Source of the DNA: Pseudoalteromonas rubra
GTDB taxonomy: Bacteria > Pseudomonadota > Gammaproteobacteria > Enterobacterales > Alteromonadaceae
Reading direction: 5' to 3'
Assembly: GCF_005886805.2 (NCBI RefSeq)
Contig: NZ_CP045429.1
Span: 838,501-902,500, forward strand
DNA: 64,000 bases
The position numbers and the translations under genes are program-made. A model generated the notes under the pieces. That model ran no database searches. It saw only the letters and a program-made list of their open reading frames with translations, and was not told where the DNA came from. Below are positions 46,601 to 51,281 of the stretch, one piece after another (the first letter of the stretch is position 1; each line of letters begins with the position of its first letter).

Positions 46601-48709
46601 GGCCTGGGCAACTTACTGAGTCGTGCACAGGTTGCGCTCCCTAAACAAAATTATAAATATGATTTACTTAACCGGGTGACGCACATCGAGAATAAGGAAT
46701 TATTCAAATACAGTGCCAACGGCAATTTATGGTTTAAAGCAAGTTTTGGTCGCGGGGTCATTGCTGCATGTAACTCGATCCGTGATAAGTGGTCCCAATA
46801 TTTTGGCCAGGGTGAAGCCCCCAGACATGCTATAACAAGCCGCTCGACCAATACCGGAGATGTAGACAATAGCTGTGGTGCAACTGAGCTATTCCCGTCT
46901 TCCATTACTGGTTCTCCTATCCCCCTATCGGGTGAACAGCTGTCTGGTGCTGATTTAGCGGGGCAATCTGCGTCGACCAACACAGCGCGGACGGTGACCG
47001 AGCGGTTTGCCTATGACAAAAACGGCAATCAAACCAAGCTTTATATCGATGGTACAGATTACCGGACTATTGAGTATACAGCTCGAAATAAAGCGGCCAA
47101 CATCACAGTTGATGGCAAAGTTGTCAGCTTTAATTACGATGCGAACAACCGCCGTTATAAGCGAGTAGATGAAAACCAGACGATCTACTATGTTGGTGCG
47201 CTGGAGCTGACCGTGAGTTCGACGGAAAGCGGCGACAACACACCATTTATAAAGCGTTATATCGGCAATGATGCACAGCAAAAGTACTTTATGAATGGCA
47301 ACAGCGCCATGCAGTGGATGTTTACAGACCATCAGGGCTCAGTAATTGCAATTACAAACCGTAACTATGAGTTACTGGCCCGTTATTCCTATGATGTATT
47401 TGGTGCACAAAAGTCTGAGGGACCTCTGAATCAGGTTGACACACTGAACTTTGCAACAGCGCAGCGAATCTTCGACTCGGTGTCTGATAACTTCCGTGGT
47501 TATACAGGGCATGAGCCCGTCAAGATTGGTAATGACAGCCGTATTATTCATATGAATGGTCGGATCTACGATGCAGACACCGGACGATTTATGCAGGCGG
47601 ATCCGGTGGTGCAGGCGCCTTTGAATCTTCAGAATTACAATGCTTATAGTTATGTGTTGAATAATCCGCTGTCATATACGGATCCTAGTGGGTATTGGTT
47701 TGAGCACTTAAAACCGGTCAAAAAAGTACTTAGAAATGTCATCAGAGCTTCCAGTAAAATTATTGGACCGGAACTGACAAACATTATCGGTAATATAGCA
47801 TTTTATAAGGCGGGTGGTCCTTTGGGCTCCGCTTACTGGAGCTACAACTTTACCCGCGCGATGGGTGGGGCTTCGTCACAAGCGTTTAAAGCTGGGTTGA
47901 CGTCCGTTGCCTCAGCTGCAGTTTTTTATGGAATTGGTCAGGGCTTTTCTGGGACAGTTTACCTGAATGGGTTTTGGCATGTTTCAGCTCATGCACTTGC
48001 TGGCGGAATTCTATCAGAAGTTCAGGGAGGGAATTTTGGCCATGGTTTCTGGAGTGCTGGTTTGACTAAAGGTGCTCAAGTTAGTGGGCTTGTCGACATG
48101 AACAACGTCATCGTTGGTACGATACAATCAATGGTTATTGCAGGTACTATTTCAAAATTAACAGGAGGTAAATTTACCAACGCTGCTATAACAGGTGCAT
48201 TCCAGTATTTGTATAATGCAAAAGGTGGCAAAGGGTTTGCCAAGCTTGGAACAGATTTGGTTAGATTATTTACAGGTGATAATCGAACAACAAATCAAAA
48301 GATAGTTGAGTTGGCTGCTGAGTTTATCGATGCAGGAGTTCCACGAGAAGATGCATTAAGGAGAGCAAATGAAAGGTATGGTGGTACAAAGAAAACAGGA
48401 TACGGTCCGAACGATTCCCCAGTAAGGATTGAAGGAGATTGGTCTGTTAATGATATGAAAGCTGCTCTTTTGGGGCATCCACCTAAAGGTCTAGGTAAAC
48501 CTGATTTGCATCACGCAGATCAAATGCCAGGGTCTGCAATTCATGAGATACTTCCTGAATTGCATCGTGGAAACAAGCAACTACATCCCAATAAGTTCAA
48601 CCAAGGAGTAACTCCTGAAATGAGGGACGCTGATAGGAAATTACATTGGTGGTATCGCGCAAGAGAGCAAGGTGCTGACGATGTATTACCAAGCTGGATT
48701 TATAATTAA
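37673..48709 (+). CDS. Giant exported SpvB/TcdB/RHS-type polymorphic toxin with C-terminal LHH nuclease domain
   Basis: The 3678-residue protein has a signal peptide (to about residue 28, ALAGA). In order: bacterial Ig-like and Fn3-like domains (about 130-870); PQQ-type propeller strands (about 885-1060; DGNLYVGSMGRNLYSLD); a DUF4214-like segment (about 1097-1203; AYWVAQLRSGATRTE); a calcium-binding DNDSDNDGLSD repeat (about 1229-1255); an SpvB domain from about 1397 (GSAAYNVPIELPAGKTG); five clear FG-GAP/VCBS repeats (about 1827-2100; DFNGDGYADLV); a TcdB-like middle with GGRGMLGFKSL (about 2220); YD/RHS repeats (about 2430-3000); the RHS core ending IYDADTGRFMQADPV ... YSYVLNNPLSYTDPSGYW (about 3273-3343); and a variable tip. 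The tip has a Gly/Ala-rich hydrophobic part, then LHH at 3612-3614 (KPDLHHADQMPG), the HNH/ENDO VII LHH nuclease pattern. A SUKH immunity gene follows. It likely kills competing cells by DNA cleavage; the export route is unproven. Confidence 0.88.
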   Translation: MGKTMMTKACTWLAFALMSGMSASALAGACTDVTNLSFESGNSEPYRIDLTNMIFREFQSHDGHAVEFEGIVEVKSGSTALSRNYWGDGETEINDYGDVLPYLTLKSLPAFGTFTLNLTAKSFSESVQEGNDKTEREHKCYMKVTYVKKTTPTFKNIAHEDTYRNRAVSISFTANDKGSDLTKVEIKKGKNLLNDCDNNGTSSLSCSFSYRANSLPLGSHTWTAIATDKYGNTAAKDVTFSILEPNTPPVISDITIANNHVLLPGDDALVSFSITDEDNKSYNQMNLDTFKINGIGYKGSSHCTTSESEITCTNVPISATPGQGSNEFPITVSVSDKQNASVSKQAKVSFNYAPSVSLNDLPDIVAKDKTIRVIASASDASGLKQVKICLNSKGSNEPSVSACAKQIKHCDFSNAPGTGECTVDFSYQSVAGLTNSNEWYVSVLAKDIHDVGLSTPANHLLIFKERFSFAISQVPAGDTSPIRVGDIVTAKIKVAAFSPDSSQLTDLRLTSNQVAQAVTVSPTLPMTLPQATDQGEAQEVILSWPANAVGEQEIQLTLTDNTGESVTNKLGNIAVEYEMPTKPAGLTLSSDRVEGGEQLTMKGFEATKLLIVKVYLGDKDTPEEEVTLSATGIEKSYTFFTTPALHDKELTFKVTPVNFYPNNPNKVYGDPQTETRTIVHRTPDPVPPRFNDHTRQVDGRYILSWPDNADGVTEYYKMNMWPGLPSDKNHAPNKLSAQITSNQYSVVYLNQGQFTYELIACNNMDGCTAGQQITIAHMAPILQSATISACSATQCNLAITGLFLGGAESLIKVRNRATGEVFTASNYQVINNTHITAKIDKKVEEGFLHGGLHVIATNGVFKDGKLVQSRLMVDSTGSSGQPDLLEGQIVMSDNGYLYVGEDTGLAGYSAFNDEFEKLWVYEPQTNNSGRDDIPAKVTARPLVESVADDDHIYFGSVNHQFYKLRHRPKQSSDSLRKVQDWLFTSKGPIIAPAQLDQDGNLYVGSMGRNLYSLDKQTGHVQWQYEFPAGINHQVDVAASGQIYVKTADGELHVIDRTMISANAIKWRDLGVLHDAFREHIALWEASRWEPNQEHTQLVALTKAMLVLLQRAPSKDQLSLLAFLYDNGFSFNEIISALINANPELANADDVAFINTLFKYFLGTLTGDEILAGGDRAYWVAQLRSGATRTEVFIALLEAGAARSQYDSVTFNLLYYFYDYCRVVNGCIYDNDSDNDGLSDRVEIELGTNPVDPADGISAPTLALVNTGFGTVELTISSDSLVEEYELYVSQHNDAYYRADVIAAQNAEDGPVSGDVTTWVNDYDNGEYRFKVKACVRVALKGNPQVLHCSNNFSNEERVLINDSTQTTSPSISLPFVQAENAAPSVDILTAHARLTPTLGSFRVSESGSAAYNVPIELPAGKTGVKPSVSLDYNSQTPRTNVALGWSLSAASSVSRCRQTKAQDGQFKGLTLSDEDRYCLDGQRLIQLDANESIDGLTTIATFETEIESHQTIILANNAETGLEMFVVMGKDGSYKYYGGTENSEVRIIDAEQQTHVLTWMLQKVTDNLQKDETSIYYTYTTEASNGQKLGSNEKVLSTIKYSDNTVQFSYSVTDTYRSSYIDEARLTQASQLDGITVTNHNGFELSDYSLVFNTENNGLRTLKSIAQCRNQICKLPIEFDYTPFASDLEYKSYAQVFTPSGDNKLAAMTLIDSQGDGTAEVATLEKIGDKQYELCLWEGNTFAPASEIACGRISRYDDSDTVDMQVVDANGDGKQSLWISKQDKHNGDHKTNAYYWTRASLNAGVIEWSPIPLSDSYGPFIKHSKFADFNGDGYADLVFQQKEASLSGESEWHDKFSGKNEIFIALYDPQTSEFLAPHVATSNQPGNYSQMTRKNTPWYAMDVNFDGLADIVSLKCPRDNCGEGEASHIYVNLNKGLSISGNLTGFDSSAITNTGANHIEHLTPADVNGDGLIDLIYLKTIRYPDEVKSWRVLLNRSSERVSFDESYIDWSKTDSAGVRLLSDKLAPMVMDVNKDGRTELYFSTKNINTESPSWVQYEWHIENEEFVKTQNYTPFLTPDVQFDKGDSAFFSDYNRDGVSDLMFKNGDKVLVKFNLDQSPYEGYLSGITQGYANKTQIHYALMSDSTVYTPFSSAFVGSLFAEDNKDRIAFADQKLKVTPINGGGMVLVSRVETDSPSYSDDTLKSAIEYSYAGAQVQFGGRGMLGFKSLTTVNVKDGQQFSTTTRYHQAYPFSGMPARTIKTYNGTVISSALNDYKVKPNPHTAGVTYQVYNQLAKECTSLINFDQSTSIGSSQCASTQIEQDVFGNVTTTISQQLPDNRNTAIVSFYESDAWRSIDSLSLTNPLSSVTTSNNYGVSDNYKKRGRLVSSTVTHSADGKANHSLTSNFTYYGSSHANAYMLESETIAQGKGCQYELKTHYQYDDLGNLTQKSASNSGCEDDKQTRISETSYDSEKRYPVYSRQKAKADQELWAKGAEVLTRNAFGQAIEVRTVNGTKVTTLYDVFGTKIGSYSASGAQSYLYLSACQDSDKCVAQANKVVNGELVEKQFMDRMGRVYKTSSITVLGTWLDTKVAHDQYGRTLAQTAPGSSEVTYSYDAFDRVTSTTDNNSQVTTTYTQNDLTSAVELSGAGVSTGKQTTTTTKNALGQIEFVTDAKGKKLEYTYDSRGNQLTVYSSADNMVLIDNSYDLLGRKETTKDVDRGDFHYEYNAFGELTKQTDARGVATHLSYDLLGRKVRQWHTQPDSTTTNSTYINQTNIVYEGESLWNFGTKVDDVHQLQSATQGDNWAQYYYYDTFGRTAATLTALETQTCVSGVVFNTRLNDLRIKPGYNDPSHPSRDLSDPLSSRCVIQQMAYDEFSRISYQFDDYRKLENGKYIDARGVRNTYQHGLVVQKHEAREGLYGQQYYEVQSLNTRGQVTQYKKGNAVMSVSYDDAGMVKTIASTNYNHIQADSYSFDGLGNLLSRAQVALPKQNYKYDLLNRVTHIENKELFKYSANGNLWFKASFGRGVIAACNSIRDKWSQYFGQGEAPRHAITSRSTNTGDVDNSCGATELFPSSITGSPIPLSGEQLSGADLAGQSASTNTARTVTERFAYDKNGNQTKLYIDGTDYRTIEYTARNKAANITVDGKVVSFNYDANNRRYKRVDENQTIYYVGALELTVSSTESGDNTPFIKRYIGNDAQQKYFMNGNSAMQWMFTDHQGSVIAITNRNYELLARYSYDVFGAQKSEGPLNQVDTLNFATAQRIFDSVSDNFRGYTGHEPVKIGNDSRIIHMNGRIYDADTGRFMQADPVVQAPLNLQNYNAYSYVLNNPLSYTDPSGYWFEHLKPVKKVLRNVIRASSKIIGPELTNIIGNIAFYKAGGPLGSAYWSYNFTRAMGGASSQAFKAGLTSVASAAVFYGIGQGFSGTVYLNGFWHVSAHALAGGILSEVQGGNFGHGFWSAGLTKGAQVSGLVDMNNVIVGTIQSMVIAGTISKLTGGKFTNAAITGAFQYLYNAKGGKGFAKLGTDLVRLFTGDNRTTNQKIVELAAEFIDAGVPREDALRRANERYGGTKKTGYGPNDSPVRIEGDWSVNDMKAALLGHPPKGLGKPDLHHADQMPGSAIHEILPELHRGNKQLHPNKFNQGVTPEMRDADRKLHWWYRAREQGADDVLPSWIYN

Positions 48710-48717
48710 AGGGTTAA

Positions 48718-49158
48718 ATGATGGATTTCGATGCGTTTAAAGAGTTAGTAGAAAAAACAAAAAATGACCATCCTATTTGGTTTGGGATGGAATCGGATGA
48801 AAGCCCCGATAACGAGGCTTTAGCGGAAGCTGAAGACAAACTAGGCGCTAAGCTTCCTGTGGACTATAAAAACTTCATATTGGAATACGGTGGAGGGTAT
48901 TTTGCATTCTCAAATGTATTTTCATTAGAAAGAAGAAGTGACTGGAATTTGGTTGATTTAAATGAAAAGTATAAAGCTATCCGAAATGGTCATTTGCTGA
49001 TTTCAGAAAATAGTTCGGGTGATTTTTATGGGTTCAGGCTTGTCGATGGTGTCTTTGAACCAAGAATATATTTCTATGATCATGAAGTAGAGACATGGGA
49101 AGAGTCACCGTATAGTAACCTTTTTGACTACTTGGAGAAATTCGCGCTTTCCAACTAA
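48718..49158 (+). CDS. SMI1/KNR4 (SUKH) family immunity protein
   Basis: The 146-residue acidic cytosolic protein has the SUKH-1 pattern: EALAEAEDKLGAKLPVDYKNFILEYGGGYF, then NVFSLE, and a C-terminal IYFYDHEVETWEE ... SNLFDYLEKF. SUKH proteins are established immunity factors for nuclease-type polymorphic toxins, including those with LHH tips. It begins 8 bp after the toxin stop (ATG at 48718 or 48721), with AAAGGG upstream, so it is co-expressed and should neutralise the LHH domain. Base composition is more A+T-rich than the toxin body, matching the toxin tip. Confidence 0.88.
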   Translation: MMDFDAFKELVEKTKNDHPIWFGMESDESPDNEALAEAEDKLGAKLPVDYKNFILEYGGGYFAFSNVFSLERRSDWNLVDLNEKYKAIRNGHLLISENSSGDFYGFRLVDGVFEPRIYFYDHEVETWEESPYSNLFDYLEKFALSN

Positions 49159-49181
49159 CAAAAACAACAAATTACATGGAG

Positions 49182-49262
49182 AGGTTGAATGGACACCCAC
49201 CCTAAAAGTGGAGGTTGAATGGATAGGTTGAATGGATAGGTTGAATGGACACCCACCCTAAA
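49182..49262. repeat. Cluster of short repeats next to the RAYT-like transposase gene
   Basis: The core AGGTTGAATGG occurs four times (starts 49182, 49212, 49225, 49238). The last three are spaced exactly 13 bp apart. The first and last copies continue as ACACCCACCCTAAA, so the same 25-bp unit brackets the array. It begins 24 bp past the immunity gene stop and lies just upstream of the transposase, suggesting it is a recognition or target sequence of that element. Confidence 0.85.
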
Positions 49263-49264
49263 TT

Positions 49265-49298
49265 GGCGTATGTAAGGTACGCCGTCTACCTTTAGGTA
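49265..49298 (+). repeat. Two REP-like hairpins upstream of the transposase
   Basis: GGCGTA and TACGCC (49265-49283, 7-nt loop) are followed by TACC-TTTA-GGTA (49287-49298). Short imperfect hairpins beside the gene are typical substrates of Y1/HUH REP-associated transposases. The assignment is inferred from position. Confidence 0.55.
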
Positions 49299-49326
49299 AT
49301 ACTCAATGGATTGAGGATGCTGGATT

Positions 49327-50298
49327 ATGCCAATGGCAAGGAAGAGACAGGTCAGCTTATCAGATACAAAGTTTTACCACTGTATATCCCGGTGTGTTCG
49401 CCGGGCATTTCTGTGCGGCGTAGACCGCGTAACGGGCAAGTCTTTTGAACATCGTAGAGATTGGGTTGAGGAAAAATTACTGACCCTTGCGAAGGTGTTT
49501 TGCATTGATGTGTGTGGCTACGCGGTGATGAGCAATCACACGCATATCGTGCTGTATGTAGATGATAAGAAAGCACAAAGGTTATCAGATAAAGCAATCG
49601 TTCTTCGATGGCATAAGTTGTTTAAGGGCAACTGGTTGACGCACAAATTCATCAATGGTGATGCGCTGAGCGAGTCAGAGCGCAATATACTTGATGGAGA
49701 CATCAGAGAGTTCAGAATACGCCTTGCGAGCATCAGCTGGTTCATGCGGGTGTTGAATGAAGACATAGCCCGCAGAGCCAATAAAGAAGATGGTTGTACA
49801 GGCCGGTTTTGGGAAGGGCGATTTAAGTCACAGGCCTTACTGGATGAAGCGGCACTGGCAGCGTGTCTGGCTTATGTTGACCTGAACCCAGTCAGAGCCA
49901 AAATGGCAGCGACACCGGAAACGTCTGATTATACCAGCATTAAAAAGCGTATTGAGTATGCACGGCAAGGAAAGCAACCTAAGAGCTTACTGCGCTTTGC
50001 AGGTAACCCAAGAAAACACAAGCCCAAAGGATTGCCCTTTGAGCTGACTTATTACATACAGCTGGTTGAGCTAACAGGCCGATGCATGCGTGCAGATAAG
50101 CGGGGTTACATCTGCGATAGTCAGCCACTGCTGACACGATTGCAAATAGAGCCGGATAGCTGGCTCAAACTAACTACGCAGTTCACAAAGGTGTTTCATG
50201 GCGCGGTAGGGCGAAAGCAAGCGATGACAGATTACTGTGAGCACCTTCACAAAAGGCGACGCGCTAACCTGAGTCAGTGCGAGCGGTTACTGGGTTGA
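49327..50298 (+). mobile_element. REP-associated (RAYT-like) Y1/HUH transposase
   Basis: The 323-residue protein belongs to the IS200-like Y1 transposase superfamily. It begins MPMARKRQVSLSDTKFYHCISRCVRRAFLCG, has the HUH metal motif as HTH in MSNHTHIVLYV, and AYVDLNPVRAKMA in the later part of the domain, where the catalytic Tyr is expected. A C-terminal basic extension (about 220-323) lacks clear similarity. GAGGATG precedes the ATG at 49327. Such genes are usually single-copy, tied to REP-like repeats rather than moving as full ISs; the adjacent repeat cluster fits this. No terminal inverted repeats or target duplication were found. Confidence 0.85.
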
Positions 50299-50496
50299 TA
50301 TAGTGTTATCTCGGTATATTTAATTTTAGGCCGAGTGTGCTTTGGTATTGCCCGGCCCGGACGATTTGTCGGGATTTCGAGTTTATACTTACGGCTTTAA
50401 CTATTCAGAGCTTATCAGGAAACGTGGAGCTACATATTGAAAGTGCTCTCAATTGACCTGCCAATTTACCAATTATGCCGGCATCCACTTGTAAAC

Positions 50497-50516
50497 GGGC
50501 AGTGTTTTGTCTGCCC
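50497..50516 (-). terminator. Possible terminator after the small exported protein gene
   Basis: GGGCAG and CTGCCC with an 8-nt loop lie about 55 bp past the minus-strand gene stop. The following U-run is weak. The rest of the 273-bp gap between the transposase and this gene shows no gene. Confidence 0.4.
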
Positions 50517-50571
50517 TATACAAAATGCTCGCTGCGTCTGTAAAGTCTGGGATTGGCTTTATAGGTAATAT

Positions 50572-50910
50572 CTACATAGATACGTTTGCGTGAATTAGTT
50601 CAGGGTAACCATGCTGATCACAGCCATTGACGTAGTAGTTTACTTTTTGGTCGGTTGCAAATGCAGCCAATATGAGCGAGTACAATTCAGAAAATACTTT
50701 GTTGGACTTCTTCAGAGCGATTAAATCAGACTGCTCGCAATTGTATGGATTTTTCATTGAAGCGAATTTGAAGTATATCGTTCCATCAACATTATTTGTT
50801 GAGTGAGCATAGATTTCCTTAACATAAGTCGTACCGCTCCAGGAGCCTGCATGAGTAACAAATGAACAAATCGCCAATGTTGAACTTATAACGAGTGCTT
50901 TAATTTTCAA
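50572..50910 (-). CDS. Small exported two-cysteine protein, copy A
   Basis: The 112-residue product starts at a TTG codon with GAGG seven bases upstream. It has a signal peptide (MKIKALVISSTLAICSFVTHAG). After cleavage, two cysteines remain (NPYNCEQ and NGCDQHG) that probably form a disulfide. A segment YSLILAAFATDQKVNYYVNGC resembles STLLAAHASKTNVALSISGC in the protein at 56,592-56,909, so the two are distant members of one family of unknown function found in marine gammaproteobacteria. Immediately upstream lies an attC-like palindrome, so this may be a former integron cassette gene. Confidence 0.72.
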   Translation of the reverse strand: MKIKALVISSTLAICSFVTHAGSWSGTTYVKEIYAHSTNNVDGTIYFKFASMKNPYNCEQSDLIALKKSNKVFSELYSLILAAFATDQKVNYYVNGCDQHGYPELIHANVSM

Positions 50911-50934
50911 AATTTACCTCATAGTTAGCTTTTA

Positions 50935-51024
50935 ACTTAACGCCCTAATAAGGGGCTGATAATGCGTGGCCAAACGGTGTAGTGAAGCGCAGCTGAGCCA
51001 AGCTTTAGCGGCCCCGCGCCTAAT
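50935..51024. other. Integron attC-like palindromic site (possibly degenerate)
   Basis: One end reads ACTTAAC followed by GCCC, fitting the RYYYAAC core next to an L box. The next stretch, AATAAGGGGCTGATAATGCG, followed by TGGCC, resembles the left arm of Vibrio cholerae VCR repeats. GGGGC and TGGC pair with GCCA and GCCCC some 40 bases on. The far end (GCGCCTAA) does not match a good GTTRRRY core, so the site may be decayed. It lies between two small minus-strand ORFs, as a cassette boundary would. Confidence 0.4.
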
Positions 51025-51030
51025 TTTTTA

Positions 51031-51162
51031 TTATATAGAACCAAGCTTTTTCTTACGATCTTTTAATGTAAAGAAGTACCAGATAATCATCTCAAGTTGG
51101 TAGGTAGAATGTATGCTATCTGTCGTTAGGTTGTATTTAGTATACATTGCCGGAGCGCCCAT
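51031..51162 (-). pseudogene. Short ORF abutting the attC-like site, possible cassette-gene remnant
   Basis: A 43-codon open frame starts MGAPAMYTKYNLTTDS and ends KDRKKKLGSI with tandem TAA stops just before the attC-like palindrome. The frame stays open about 19 codons further upstream without a start. The amino acid composition looks protein-like (YQLEMIIWYFF), but there is no ribosome site and I recognise no family. It may be the 3' end of a decayed gene. Confidence 0.25.
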
Positions 51163-51242
51163 ATATGGACTAGAAAGATATGTAAGAAATGTTTGCCGTG
51201 GGGCGTGTCAATGTAAGTCTTGGAATTGGCTGAGAGGTTAAC

Positions 51243-51274
51243 GGTGCTGTCTAATGTGTTTATTAAACAGCACC
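51243..51274 (-). terminator. Hairpin after the collagen/fibrinogen-like gene
   Basis: GGTGCTGT and ACAGCACC form an 8-bp stem around a 16-nt loop 8 bp past the gene stop. There is no U-run, so it may be a rho-independent-like or processing hairpin. Confidence 0.45.
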
Positions 51275-51281
51275 TGTTGCG

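Larger units (their letters stand above)
50911..51281. other. Intergenic region with attC-like site and an ORF remnant
   Basis: This 371-bp gap holds the attC-like element at 50,935-51,024, a 43-codon open frame right next to it, and a hairpin beside the following gene, all listed separately. Beyond those I see nothing that supports another gene. Confidence 0.6.

Noticed and set aside
37673..48709. Type VI secretion Rhs effector
   Set aside because: There is a Sec signal peptide and no PAAR, VgrG or Hcp gene nearby, so a T6SS origin is not supported by the sequence seen here.
49182..49262. Possible CRISPR array
   Set aside because: The repeats are only 11-13 bp with 2-bp gaps between them, there are no unique spacers of 30 bp, and no cas genes are near.
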